From positions 1 to 43,972 of the forward strand of contig VGBI01000010.1 of NCBI GenBank assembly GCA_016870595.1: a DNA stretch of 43,972 nt, written 5' to 3'. Position 1 is the stretch's first letter. Each line of letters opens with the position of its first letter. The position numbers and the translations under genes were made by a program. The notes beneath the pieces were generated by a model that saw nothing but the letters and a program-made list of their open reading frames with translations, ran no database searches and was not told the origin of the DNA. Origin of the DNA: Actinomycetota bacterium. GTDB lineage: Bacteria > Actinomycetota > Acidimicrobiia > IMCC26256 > PALSA-555. Below are positions 15,625 to 24,737 of this stretch, piece by piece.

Positions 15625-18519
15625 GTGTTCCTCAAGTCGTTGACCCTGAAGGGGTTCAAGTCGTTCGCCGACAAGACGGAGCTCATGTTCGAGTCGGGGG
15701 TCACCGTCGTCGTCGGTCCCAACGGCTCGGGGAAGTCCAACCTCGTCGACGCCGTGGCGTGGGTGCTCGGGTCGCAGGGCCCGCGCTCGCTGCGGGGCGG
15801 GAAGATGGAGGACGTCATCTTCGCCGGGACGGCGTCGCGCGCCGCGCTCGGTCGGGCCGAGGTGGCGTTGACGATCGACAACACCGCGGCACTGCTGCCG
15901 ATCGAGTTCACCGAGGTCACCATCACCCGGACGCTCTTCCGGACCGGTGAGTCGGAGTACCAGATCAACGGCGTGCCCTGTCGCCTCCTCGACGTCCAGG
16001 AGCTCCTCTCCGACGCCGGGGTCGGTCGGCAGCAGCACGTGATCGTGGGGCAGGGCCAGCTCGACACCGTGCTGAACGCGTCGTCCGCCGAGCGGCGGGC
16101 GATCATCGAGGAGGCGGCCGGGATCCTGAAGTTCCGCCGCCGCAAGGAGCGGGCCGAGCGTCGGCTCACCGCGACCGAGGGCAACCTCCTGCGCCTCAAC
16201 GACCTCCTGCGCGAGGTGAAGCGCCAGCTCGGACCGCTCGAACGGCAGGCCGACGCGGCCCGGCGCCACGACGCCGTGGTCGAGGAGCTGCGCGCCATCC
16301 GCCTCCACCTCGTCGGGCACCAGATCGCGGGCCAGCAGACGCGCATCGAGCGGCTGCGCGACGAGCGGATCGAGTTCGCCGAGCGCGAGCGGGCGGTGCA
16401 GGCCCGACTGCGTGAGCTCGACGAGGCCGTGATCGAGTCGGAGCAGGCACTCGCCGCGCTCGGCGCCGATGAGCTCGCCGACGAGCTCGTGCGGGCCGAG
16501 TCCATGCGGGAGCGCGTGCGTGGCCTCACCGTGCTGATCGACGAGAAGCGCCGCAACGTCGCGCGCGAGCTGTCGGCCGCGGCCGACGAGGGCGTGGTGG
16601 AGACCCTCGTCGCCGACGCCGGCGCGCTGCGCGAGGAGCTGGCCGGTCTCGCCGCCGACGTGACCCTGCCCGGGACCGAGGCCCCGCTGCCGGTCGGGAT
16701 CGCCGAGGACCTCCTCCGGGTGGCCGAGGAGCGCTGGCGGACGGCCGAGGCCGCCGCCGCCCGGGCCCGGGCCCGGGCCGATGCGCTCGAGCAGCAGGTC
16801 CACGCACAGCGGGAGGCCGCCGGGGCGGGCACGCTCGACGCCCTCGACGGCGTGGTGGGCGCCCTGGTCGACCACCTCGAGGTCGAGCCCGGTGCCGAGG
16901 CTGCGGTGGCCGCCGCGCTCGGCGACGCCATGCTCGCCGTCGTCGTGCGCCGGGGGGCCGGGGCCCGGGCCGTGGTCGAGCGGCTCGAGGCCGACGGGCT
17001 CCGGGCGCTGCTGCTCGTCACCGATCCGACCGGTACCGAGGCCCAGACCGTCCTCGCGCCGCCCGGGGCCCGGCCGGTGGCCGAGCTGGTGCGATCCGAC
17101 GTCCCCGGGGTGGGGGCGGCGCTGGGCCAGATGCTCGCCCACACCGTGCTCGTCGACTCGTGGCGCGCCGCACTCGACCTCGTCGCGGCCCAGCCCGAGC
17201 TGGTGGCGGTGACCCCGGAGGGCTCCCGGCTCGGTGGCGTCGGCCCGTGGCGCATCGGCGGGGGCGGCCCGGTGGCCGGGGTGACCCAGGCCACGGTCGA
17301 CGAAGCGGTGGCCACCGCGGTCGCGGCCGACGTCGATCGGGCCGAGGCCGAACGCGCGGTCGAGCGCGCGCGCGCCGTGCTCGGCGCGGCCCGGGAGTCG
17401 GAGCTGCGGCGGGCCACGACCGACGAACGGCGGTCGGTGCTCACCAGCCGCCTCGCCGAGGTGGAGACCCGGCTCGCGGCGCGTGACCCCGAGACCCAGG
17501 CCACCGCCGAGTGCCAGCGGCGGGTCCTGCTCGACCGCGACGCGGCGTACGCCGACTTCCGGACCCGGCTCGCGGCGCTCACCGTCACGGCCGACGAGCT
17601 CCTCGGCCGTCTCCGTGAGGAGCGCCGCCGCCACGCCGAGGCGGCCCGGGCCTCGGCCGACCAGCTCGACCGGCTCCGCGCCGAGCGCAGCGGGCTCGAG
17701 CGCGAGCTCACCGCCGCCCGCGAGCGCCTGACCCGAACCGAGATCGAGGACGGCGAGGCCCGGATCCGGCTCGAGGGCGCGATCCAGTCGTTGCGCACCG
17801 ATTTCGACGTGGAGCCCCATGTCGCGCTCGACGCGCCGGCGCCCCCGGTGCCCGAGGGCACGACGTTGGCGGGCCGGGCGCGCGAGCTCGAGCGGGACCT
17901 GCGTGTGATGGGGCCGATCAACCCGCTCGCCCTCGAGGAGTTCGGTGCGCTCGAGGAGCGCCACCGGTTCCTCCAGGAGCAGCTCGACGACGTGAAGCGC
18001 ACCCGCCGTGAGCTCGCCCGGGTGATCCGCGCGGTCGACCAGGAGATCGTGACGATCTTTCGCGAGGCCTACGACGACGTCGCCCGGAACTTCACGGAGC
18101 TCTTCACCACGTTGTTCCCCGGCGGCGCCGGCCGGCTCACGCTCATCGACCCCGACAACCTGCTCGACACCGGCATCGAGATCGAGGCCCGGCCTTCGGG
18201 CAAGAACGTGCGGCGGCTCTCGTTGCTCTCGGGTGGGGAGCGGTCGCTGACCGCGCTCGCCTACCTGTTCGCGGTGTTCCGGGCCCGGCCGTCGCCCTTC
18301 TACCTCCTCGACGAGGTCGAGGCCGCGCTCGACGACGTGAACCTCCACCGGTTCCTCGACCTCGTGCAGGAGTTCCGCTCGGAGGCGCAGCTCGTCGTCG
18401 TATCGCACCAGAAGCGCACGATGGAGGCGGCCGACGTGCTGTACGGCGTGTCGATGCCCCCGGGTGGCTCGTCCCGGGTCGTCAGCCAGCGGGCACGCGA
18501 CGTCTTCACCCCGGCCTGA
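15625..18519 (+). CDS. smc: Chromosome segregation protein SMC (short-armed)
   Basis: 964 residues from GTG 15625 with GGAGG 10 bases upstream. SMC dimers with ScpAB extrude DNA loops and resolve replicated origins. The N-terminal head begins FLKSLTLKGFKSFADKT with Walker A GPNGSGKSN near 32-40 and a Q-loop QHVIVGQGQLD. The hinge lies at about 400-545. The C-terminal head follows the GPINPLALEEFGALEERHRFL elbow near 762 and carries LSGGERSLTALAYLF near 868 and Walker B FYLLDEVEAALDD. Most SMCs are about 1180 residues; both coiled-coil arms are about 100 residues shorter here, with heads and hinge intact. ScpA and ScpB are not in the window. Confidence 0.96.
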   Translation: MFLKSLTLKGFKSFADKTELMFESGVTVVVGPNGSGKSNLVDAVAWVLGSQGPRSLRGGKMEDVIFAGTASRAALGRAEVALTIDNTAALLPIEFTEVTITRTLFRTGESEYQINGVPCRLLDVQELLSDAGVGRQQHVIVGQGQLDTVLNASSAERRAIIEEAAGILKFRRRKERAERRLTATEGNLLRLNDLLREVKRQLGPLERQADAARRHDAVVEELRAIRLHLVGHQIAGQQTRIERLRDERIEFAERERAVQARLRELDEAVIESEQALAALGADELADELVRAESMRERVRGLTVLIDEKRRNVARELSAAADEGVVETLVADAGALREELAGLAADVTLPGTEAPLPVGIAEDLLRVAEERWRTAEAAAARARARADALEQQVHAQREAAGAGTLDALDGVVGALVDHLEVEPGAEAAVAAALGDAMLAVVVRRGAGARAVVERLEADGLRALLLVTDPTGTEAQTVLAPPGARPVAELVRSDVPGVGAALGQMLAHTVLVDSWRAALDLVAAQPELVAVTPEGSRLGGVGPWRIGGGGPVAGVTQATVDEAVATAVAADVDRAEAERAVERARAVLGAARESELRRATTDERRSVLTSRLAEVETRLAARDPETQATAECQRRVLLDRDAAYADFRTRLAALTVTADELLGRLREERRRHAEAARASADQLDRLRAERSGLERELTAARERLTRTEIEDGEARIRLEGAIQSLRTDFDVEPHVALDAPAPPVPEGTTLAGRARELERDLRVMGPINPLALEEFGALEERHRFLQEQLDDVKRTRRELARVIRAVDQEIVTIFREAYDDVARNFTELFTTLFPGGAGRLTLIDPDNLLDTGIEIEARPSGKNVRRLSLLSGGERSLTALAYLFAVFRARPSPFYLLDEVEAALDDVNLHRFLDLVQEFRSEAQLVVVSHQKRTMEAADVLYGVSMPPGGSSRVVSQRARDVFTPA

Positions 18520-18535
18520 GCCACGACGCGGCCGG

Positions 18536-18541
18536 TAACCT
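18536..18541 (+). promoter_or_regulatory. -10 box TAACCT for ftsY
   Basis: TAACCT preceded by GG, nine bases before the GTG start at 18551, in the 31-base gap after smc. Predicts a leaderless or nearly leaderless ftsY-ffh mRNA. Confidence 0.45.
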
Positions 18542-18550
18542 CTGCCCTTC

Positions 18551-19690
<1,140 letters not shown>

Positions 19691-19702
19691 GCGACGGTCG
19701 CG

Positions 19703-21088
19703 GTGTTCGACTCGCTCACCGACCGCTTCGAGGGGATCATCACCCGGCTCCGCAGCCGCGGGAAGCTCACCGAGAAGGACATCGACGAAGTGGCCCGCGA
19801 GATCCGGCTCGCGCTGCTCGAGGCCGACGTCAACGTCCGGGTGGTGAAGTCCTTCGTCACCCGGCTCAAGGAGCGGGCCAACGGCGCCGAGGTCGCGAAG
19901 AGCCTCAGCCCCGCGCAGCAGGTCGTCAAGATCGTCCACGAGGAGCTCGTCGTCACCCTCGGGGGCGACGCCCGGAAGCTCACCGTCAACCCGAAGCCGC
20001 CCACCGTCATCCTGCTCGCGGGCCTGCAGGGCTCGGGCAAGACGACCGCCGCGGCGAAGCTCGCCCGTTGGCTCGAGCGGGACGGCAAGCGCCCGCTGCT
20101 CGTGGGCGCCGACCTCCAGCGCCCTGCCGCGGTCGAGCAGCTGCGGGTGCTCGGCGAGCGCATCGGCGTCCCGGTGGCGTCGATCGGGACCGATCCGGTC
20201 GAGGTCGCCCGCAACGGCATCGAGGAGGCCGCCCGCCTCGGGCGCAACGTCGTGATCGTCGACACCGCGGGTCGTCTCCAGATCGACACCGACCTGATGG
20301 CCGAGCTGCGGGCCATCGCCGACGCGGTGGCGCCCGACGACTCGCTCCTCGTCGTCGACGCCATGACCGGCCAGGAGGCGGTGAACGTCGCCGAGGCCTT
20401 CGCCGAGACGGTCGACCTCACCGGGATCGTCCTGACCAAGCTCGACGGCGACGCGCGCGGCGGCGCCGCGCTGTCGGTCAAGGAGGTCACCGGTCGGCCG
20501 ATCATGTTCGCCGGTGTGGGGGAGAAGCTCGAGGACTTCGAGGCCTTCCATCCCGACCGCATGGCGAGCCGCATCCTCGGGATGGGCGACGTCCTCACCC
20601 TGATCGAGAAGGCCGAGGAGGCCTTCGACGCCGACCAGGCGGCCGCCGCGGCCGAGCGGCTCCAGACCGGCGCGTTCACCCTGCAGGACTTCCTCGACCA
20701 GATGCGCCAGATGCGCAAGATGGGGCCGCTGCAGAACCTGGTGGCGATGCTGCCCGGGGTCCCCAAGGAGCTCCGCGACGCCGACGTCGACGAGTCCCAG
20801 CTCGGGCGCATCGAGGCGATCATCTGCTCGATGACCCCGGAGGAGCGGGCCGACCCGGCGATCATCGACGGCTCCCGGCGCATCCGCATCGCCCAGGGGA
20901 GCGGGACCGCGCCCCAGGACGTCAACGCCCTGCTCAAGCAGTTCAAGCAGGTCTCCCAGATGATGAAGCAGCTCTCCCGGGTGAGCAAGCGGGGCAAGCG
21001 GACCCTCACGGGGCTCCCGCCCGGCCTCGACCTCGGGGCGCTCGGTGCCGGCGGTGGCCCGCCGGGGTCGGGCGGCCGTCGCCGCTGA
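19703..21088 (+). CDS. ffh: Signal recognition particle protein Ffh
   Basis: 461 residues from GTG 19703. With 4.5S RNA it binds signal sequences of nascent membrane proteins and docks on FtsY. The N domain ([34 protein letters not shown]) and the GTPase ([15 protein letters not shown] near 106-120, [57 protein letters not shown]) are complete. The M domain is Met-rich ([39 protein letters not shown]) and ends in a Gly-rich tail. The SRP RNA gene is not visible in this window. Confidence 0.97.
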   Translation: MFDSLTDRFEGIITRLRSRGKLTEKDIDEVAREIRLALLEADVNVRVVKSFVTRLKERANGAEVAKSLSPAQQVVKIVHEELVVTLGGDARKLTVNPKPPTVILLAGLQGSGKTTAAAKLARWLERDGKRPLLVGADLQRPAAVEQLRVLGERIGVPVASIGTDPVEVARNGIEEAARLGRNVVIVDTAGRLQIDTDLMAELRAIADAVAPDDSLLVVDAMTGQEAVNVAEAFAETVDLTGIVLTKLDGDARGGAALSVKEVTGRPIMFAGVGEKLEDFEAFHPDRMASRILGMGDVLTLIEKAEEAFDADQAAAAAERLQTGAFTLQDFLDQMRQMRKMGPLQNLVAMLPGVPKELRDADVDESQLGRIEAIICSMTPEERADPAIIDGSRRIRIAQGSGTAPQDVNALLKQFKQVSQMMKQLSRVSKRGKRTLTGLPPGLDLGALGAGGGPPGSGGRRR

Positions 21089-21132
21089 CCCGCCCGCCCC
21101 GGGAGCGTTGGGTCGGGGCTGCCGCCGTCCGG

Positions 21133-21138
21133 TAGCCT
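21133..21138 (+). promoter_or_regulatory. -10 box TAGCCT for rpsP
   Basis: TAGCCT preceded by GG, with a possible -35 box TTGGGT at 21108-21113 (19-base spacer). Inferred start near 21145; the leader of about 23 bases includes the GAAAGGG ribosome site at 21156-21162. Confidence 0.5.
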
Positions 21139-21167
21139 GCGGGATTCGTTCCGCCGAAAGGGTGCTC

Positions 21168-21650
21168 GTGGCCGTCAAGATCCGTCTCATGCGCGTGGGG
21201 AAGAAGAAGCAGCCCACGTACCGCGTCGTGGTCGCCGACTCGAGGTCGCCCCGCGACGGACGGATCATCGAGACCATCGGTCACTACGGTCCGCGCGAAG
21301 AGCCGTCGCGGGTCACCATCGACGCCGACCGGGCGCTCGACTGGCTGCGCAAGGGCGCCAAGCCCACGGAGTCGGTCCAGAAGCTGCTGACCGTCTCGGG
21401 CGTGTGGGGCACCTTCACCGCCGAGCGGCCCGACCCCGGCACGAAGCTCGACCGGCGCGGCCACGTCGCCGGCCGGGGCCCGGCGCGCAACACCGTGAAG
21501 GCGGTCAAGGCCACGCCGGCGCCCGCGCCCGTCGCGGCTGCCCCTGCCGACGCCACCCCCGCGGCGACCGATGACGGCGCGGCCGCCGAGGCGGCGACCG
21601 ACGAGGCGGCGACCACCGACGCCGACGCCACCGAGGACGCCGGCGAGTGA
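21168..21650 (+). CDS. rpsP: 30S ribosomal protein S16 with acidic Ala-rich tail
   Basis: 160 residues from GTG 21168 ([19 protein letters not shown]). The S16 core, including [21 protein letters not shown] and the [18 protein letters not shown] helix, ends near residue 85. A long tail of about 55 residues rich in Ala, Thr, Asp and Glu follows. S16 is an early small-subunit assembly protein. Actinobacterial S16 proteins often carry such tails, but this one is compositionally very like the S2 tail in the same window. The GTGA overlap couples it to the KH-domain gene. Confidence 0.96.
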   Translation: MAVKIRLMRVGKKKQPTYRVVVADSRSPRDGRIIETIGHYGPREEPSRVTIDADRALDWLRKGAKPTESVQKLLTVSGVWGTFTAERPDPGTKLDRRGHVAGRGPARNTVKAVKATPAPAPVAAAPADATPAATDDGAAAEAATDEAATTDADATEDAGE

Positions 21651-21994
21651 GCGTGCACGACGACCTCGACGCCGAGTACGACGAGAGCCTCGACCCCGCC
21701 GAGATCGACGACGAGCTCGACGAGGTGGGGGGCGAGGGCAACCGGGTCGACGGTGGTGACCGCGCCCGCGCGGTGACCGAGTTCCTCGCTCGGGAGCTGG
21801 TCGAGGACGTCGACGCCATCGACGTCACCGCCTCCGAGTCCCGGGGCGAGGTCACGCTGCTGATCCACGCGAGCCCGGCCGACCTCGGACGGCTCATCGG
21901 CCGCCGGGGCCGGGTGATCCAGGCCGTCCGCCAGGTTGCTCGCGCCGCCGGCGCCGCCGACGGCGCGCGGATCAACGTCGAAGTCGCCGAGTAG
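21647..21994 (+). CDS. khpA: KH-domain RNA-binding protein KhpA with acidic N-terminal extension
   Basis: 115 residues from GTG 21647; a second in-frame GTG two codons later is possible. The KH domain occupies about residues 40-113, with the RNA-contact loop GRRG in [20 protein letters not shown]. KhpA proteins are usually about 78 residues; the first 37 here are acidic (Asp/Glu-rich) and may modulate RNA binding or be disordered. KhpA pairs with KhpB/Jag in other bacteria and affects cell elongation and mRNA levels. The rpsP-khpA-rimM-trmD-rplS order is classical. Confidence 0.9.
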   Translation: MSVHDDLDAEYDESLDPAEIDDELDEVGGEGNRVDGGDRARAVTEFLARELVEDVDAIDVTASESRGEVTLLIHASPADLGRLIGRRGRVIQAVRQVARAAGAADGARINVEVAE

Positions 21995-22004
21995 CCCATC
22001 GCCC

Positions 22005-22487
22005 ATGGCCGACGGGCCGGCGGGGTACCTCGAGATCGGTCGGCTCGGCCGGCCGCACGGCCTGCGCGGTGAGGTCATGGTGACCCTCACCAGCGATCGG
22101 GCCGAGCGTCGGGTCGCGGGCACCGAGTGGTGGATCGCCGGCCGGCCGGTGGTGGTCGAGGCCGTGCACGCCCACCAGGGGCGCTACCGGGTCAAGCTCA
22201 CCGGGGTCGACGACCGCGACGCCGCCGCGACGCTCACCGGCGTGACCGTCTACGCCGCATCGCTCGCCGCGTCCGACGACGACGACGTCGTGTGGGTGCA
22301 CGAGGTGGTGGGGGCCGAGGTCGTGGACCGCGCCGGGCGCGTGCTCGGCCGGGTGGAGGCGGTGCAGGCCAACCCGGCCCACGACCTCCTGGTGCTCGAC
22401 GGCGGCGGCCTCGTCCCGATGGTGTTCGTGGTCGCGCAGGACGCCGGGCGGGTGGTCGTCGACCCGCCCGAGGGCCTCCTCGACTGA
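22005..22487 (+). CDS. rimM: Ribosome maturation factor RimM
   Basis: 160 residues from ATG 22005. RimM helps mature the head of the 30S subunit around S19. The N-terminal RimM barrel begins [19 protein letters not shown], the usual opening, and the C-terminal PRC barrel ([23 protein letters not shown], then VPMVFVV, then [10 protein letters not shown]) ends with the normal L-L-D. The 8-base gap to trmD and shared order support the call. Confidence 0.95.
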   Translation: MADGPAGYLEIGRLGRPHGLRGEVMVTLTSDRAERRVAGTEWWIAGRPVVVEAVHAHQGRYRVKLTGVDDRDAAATLTGVTVYAASLAASDDDDVVWVHEVVGAEVVDRAGRVLGRVEAVQANPAHDLLVLDGGGLVPMVFVVAQDAGRVVVDPPEGLLD

Positions 22488-22495
22488 GGCCGGCC

Positions 22496-23209
22496 GTGCG
22501 CATCGACGTCTTCACGATCTTCCCCGACTACCTCGCCGGCCCCGTCGACGCGTCCCTCCTCGGCCGGGCCCGGTCCCGGGGTCTGCTCGACGTCCGGGTG
22601 CACGACGTGCGCGACTGGACCGACGACCCCCACCGCAGCGTCGACGACACGCCCTTCGGGGGCGGGGCGGGCATGGTCATGACCCCCGGCCCGCTGTTCG
22701 CCGCGGTCGAGGCCGTCGCGCCGCCCCGGCCGCTGCTGCTCCTCGCCGCCGCCGGTCGGCGCTTCGACCAGGACCGGGCCCGGGAGCTCGCCGCCGCCCC
22801 CGGGTTCTCGCTCGTGTGCGGGCGGTACGAGGGGATCGACCAGCGCGTCGCCGACCACCTGTGCGACGGCGAGCTCTCGGTGGGCGACTACGTGCTCGCC
22901 GGGGGCGAGGCCGCCGCGCTGGTGGTGGTCGAGGCGGTGGCCCGGCTCGTGCCCGGGGTGATGGGCAACGAGGCGTCGGCCGACCAGGAGTCCTTCACCG
23001 CCGGTCTGCTGGAGTACCCGCAGTACACCCGCCCGGCCGAGTTCCGGGGTTGGCCGGTGCCCGAGGTGCTGCGCTCGGGCGACCACGGCCGGATCGAGCG
23101 GTGGCGCCGGGCCCAGGCGCTGCGCCGCACCCTCGCCCTGCGTCCCGACCTGCTCGGGCGCCCGCTCACGCCCGCCGAGCAGGCCCTCCTCGATGAGTTC
23201 CCGGCCTGA
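22496..23209 (+). CDS. trmD: tRNA (guanine(37)-N1)-methyltransferase
   Basis: 237 residues from GTG 22496. It methylates G37 next to the anticodon, preventing frameshifts. [13 protein letters not shown] opens the chain. The trefoil-knot SAM site is built by [41 protein letters not shown] and [18 protein letters not shown]. The catalytic Asp-containing region is followed by [26 protein letters not shown] and a C-terminal helical domain. All key motifs are in place. Confidence 0.97.
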   Translation: MRIDVFTIFPDYLAGPVDASLLGRARSRGLLDVRVHDVRDWTDDPHRSVDDTPFGGGAGMVMTPGPLFAAVEAVAPPRPLLLLAAAGRRFDQDRARELAAAPGFSLVCGRYEGIDQRVADHLCDGELSVGDYVLAGGEAAALVVVEAVARLVPGVMGNEASADQESFTAGLLEYPQYTRPAEFRGWPVPEVLRSGDHGRIERWRRAQALRRTLALRPDLLGRPLTPAEQALLDEFPA

Positions 23210-23225
23210 CCCCGGTGGGCCGGGG
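23210..23225 (+). terminator. GC hairpin directly after trmD
   Basis: CCCCGG and CCGGGG enclose a TGGG loop, beginning on the base after the trmD stop. No T-run. It separates trmD from the rplS -10 box at 23240, so a terminator or mRNA-end stabiliser is inferred. Confidence 0.35.
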
Positions 23226-23239
23226 CCGGGGACCGACGG

Positions 23240-23245
23240 TAGGAT
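23240..23245 (+). promoter_or_regulatory. -10 box TAGGAT for rplS
   Basis: TAGGAT preceded by GG, 51 bases before the rplS ATG. The inferred start near 23252 places a 10-bp hairpin at the very 5' end of the mRNA. Confidence 0.45.
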
Positions 23246-23253
23246 CATGGGTC

Positions 23254-23278
23254 CGCCCAGGACCGTCGGGTCCGGGCG
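23254..23278 (+). promoter_or_regulatory. Candidate rplS leader hairpin
   Basis: CGCCC, a bulged A and GGACC, then a GTCG loop, then GGTCC and GGGCG give a 10-bp stem. It ends 7 bases before the GGAGGG ribosome site (23286-23291). L19 leaders that bind their own product are known in other phyla; whether this is one is untested. Confidence 0.4.
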
Positions 23279-23296
23279 AGCCGCCGGAGGGCTCCG

Positions 23297-23641
23297 ATGA
23301 ACGCAACCGACCTCGTCGACCGCGCGCACCTGCGCACCGACATCCCCGACTTCGCCCCGGGCGACACCCTCAAGGTCCACGTCCGCGTGGTCGAGGGCAA
23401 CCGCGAGCGGGTCCAGGTGTTCCAGGGCGTCGTCATCCGGATCAAGGGCAGCGGCGTCCGCGAGACCTTCACCGTCCGGAAGGTCAGCTTCAGCGTCGGG
23501 GTCGAGCGCACCTTCCCGGTCCACTCGCCGATCATCGCCAAGGTCGAGGTCGTCACCCGCGGCGACGTCCGCCGGGCCAAGCTCTACTACTTGCGCGACC
23601 GGGTCGGGAAGGCCGCGAAGGTCCGCGAGAAGCGCGTCTGA
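23297..23641 (+). CDS. rplS: 50S ribosomal protein L19
   Basis: 114 residues from ATG 23297 with GGAGGG at 23286-23291. L19 lies at the subunit interface. Diagnostic stretches are [63 protein letters not shown] and [22 protein letters not shown]. It has its own -10 box and leader hairpin, apart from trmD. Confidence 0.97.
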   Translation: MNATDLVDRAHLRTDIPDFAPGDTLKVHVRVVEGNRERVQVFQGVVIRIKGSGVRETFTVRKVSFSVGVERTFPVHSPIIAKVEVVTRGDVRRAKLYYLRDRVGKAAKVREKRV

Positions 23642-23678
23642 ACGCGGCTCCCATCGACCCCCTGCGTCGGAGCGGACC

Positions 23679-23972
23679 GTGAGCAGCGAGGACCTCGAGC
23701 GCTACGAGACCGAGATCGAGCTGCAGCTCTACCGCGAGTACCGCGACGTGCTGCCGATGTTCCGGTACGTGGTCGAGACCGAGCGCCGCTTCTACCTGGC
23801 CAACGAGGTCACCGTGCTGCCCCGCCAGGACGGCGGCCAGCTCTACGTCGAGCTCGAGTTGCGCGACGCCTGGGTCTGGGACATGTACCGCCCGGCCCGC
23901 TTCGTGGCCAACGTGCGCGTGATCACCTTCCGCGACGTCAACGTCGAGGAGCTCGCGGGCAAGGACCTGTAA
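23679..23972 (+). CDS. DUF2469 family protein
   Basis: 97 residues from GTG 23679. Nearly the whole chain matches the actinobacterial DUF2469 family: SSEDLERYETEIELQLYREYRDV, FRYVVETERRFYLANEV, then ELELRDAWVWDMYRPARFV and VRVITFRDVNVEEL. The role is unknown; its strong conservation and ribosomal-operon setting suggest a core cytosolic function. In mycobacteria lepB and rnhB separate it from rplS; here it follows rplS after 37 bases. Confidence 0.9.
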   Translation: MSSEDLERYETEIELQLYREYRDVLPMFRYVVETERRFYLANEVTVLPRQDGGQLYVELELRDAWVWDMYRPARFVANVRVITFRDVNVEELAGKDL

Positions 23973-23996
23973 CCGCCTCCCGGCCGGTGGGTCGGG

Positions 23997-24362
23997 GTGC
24001 CCGTGACCGACCGACGACAGCGGCTGGGCCGGGCGGGTGAGGACGCGGTGGCGACCTGGTACGAGGCCCGGGGCTTCGCCGTGGTCGACCGCAACTGGCG
24101 GACGCGGGAGGGCGAACTCGACCTGGTGCTCCGGGCCGGGCGCACGATCGTCTTCTGCGAGGTCAAGACCCGCCGGGACGACACGTTCGGGTCCCCGTTC
24201 GAAGCGGTGACCCCGACCAAGCAGCGTCGCCTGCGCGCGCTGGCAGCCCGGTGGCTCGCCGACCACGGGGGTGGTGGGGGTGCGGTCCGCTTCGACGTCG
24301 CCGCCGTGCGGGTCGGGGTCGACGGCGGGCTGTCGGTCGAGGTCTGTTGCGGCGCGTTCTGA
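23997..24362 (+). CDS. UPF0102 family protein (YraN)
   Basis: 121 residues from GTG 23997; GTG 24003 is an alternative. QRLGRAGEDAVATWYEARGFAVVDRNWRT, then GELDLVLRAGRTIVFCEVKTR carries the E-D-ExK pattern of the restriction-endonuclease fold, and RRLRALAARWL follows. The family is associated with DNA uptake and recombination genes (dprA, comM), as here, but the nuclease activity is not broadly proven. A TGA stop lies 6 bases from the end of the convergent small-protein gene. Confidence 0.88.
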   Translation: MPVTDRRQRLGRAGEDAVATWYEARGFAVVDRNWRTREGELDLVLRAGRTIVFCEVKTRRDDTFGSPFEAVTPTKQRRLRALAARWLADHGGGGGAVRFDVAAVRVGVDGGLSVEVCCGAF

Positions 24363-24368
24363 ACCGGC

Positions 24369-24590
24369 TCAGCGCCGCGGCCGCCGGCGGGTGGTGGTCC
24401 GGGTCCAGCACCCGGTGTGCCAGTGCCGCCGGGACGCCGGGTCGGCCACCGGCACGACGACCTCGTGGCCCTCGCCGGGGCGGATCTCGTGGTCGCAGCC
24501 CGGGCAGCGGTAGGTCTTCACCGCCTGGTACGGCTGCATGTGCCGGACCTCGACCGCATCGGGGTCCTCCTCGGTCCAGGAGTGGCCCAC
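24369..24590 (-). CDS. Small zinc-ribbon-like protein, function unknown
   Basis: 73 residues from GTG 24590, one base after the stop of the 37-residue membrane protein gene. CPGC at residues 29-32, and HWHTGC at 56-61, supply four likely zinc ligands (Cys29, Cys32, His58, Cys61) around EIRPGEGHEVVVPVAD. The tail is Arg/Thr-rich. Proteins of this pattern are widespread in Actinobacteria and often carry uninformative names. Translation is probably coupled to the upstream membrane peptide. Possible nucleic-acid or protein adaptor; not established. Confidence 0.75.
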   Translation of the reverse strand: MGHSWTEEDPDAVEVRHMQPYQAVKTYRCPGCDHEIRPGEGHEVVVPVADPASRRHWHTGCWTRTTTRRRPRR

Positions 24591-24591
24591 C

Positions 24592-24705
24592 TCAGCCCCC
24601 GAAGAGGCCCCAGGCGACGAGCACGACGATCACCACGAGGGCGGCGACGACCACCACGATGTCGGTGCGCCGTTCGACCCGGCTCCGGAACGGGTTGAGC
24701 CCCAT
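24592..24705 (-). CDS. 37-residue single-pass membrane protein
   Basis: A short frame from ATG 24705 to TGA 24592, expressed behind a -10 box TAGCGT only 6 bases away. The first 14 residues are polar and basic (MGLNPFRSRVERRT), followed by one hydrophobic helix of about 20 residues (DIVVVVAALVVIVVLVAW) and a short GLFGG end, giving an N-in or positive-inside single-pass topology. No family is recognised. The one-base spacing to the zinc-ribbon gene and the promoter argue that it is real rather than chance. Its length would hide it from most gene finders. Confidence 0.65.
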   Translation of the reverse strand: MGLNPFRSRVERRTDIVVVVAALVVIVVLVAWGLFGG

Positions 24706-24711
24706 GGCCCA

Positions 24712-24717
24712 ACGCTA
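24712..24717 (-). promoter_or_regulatory. -10 box TAGCGT for the small membrane protein unit
   Basis: TAGCGT preceded by GG on the minus strand, 6 bases before ATG 24705; a leaderless mRNA is inferred. Confidence 0.5.
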
Positions 24718-24737
24718 CCGGGGGTGGTGGGGTCGGG

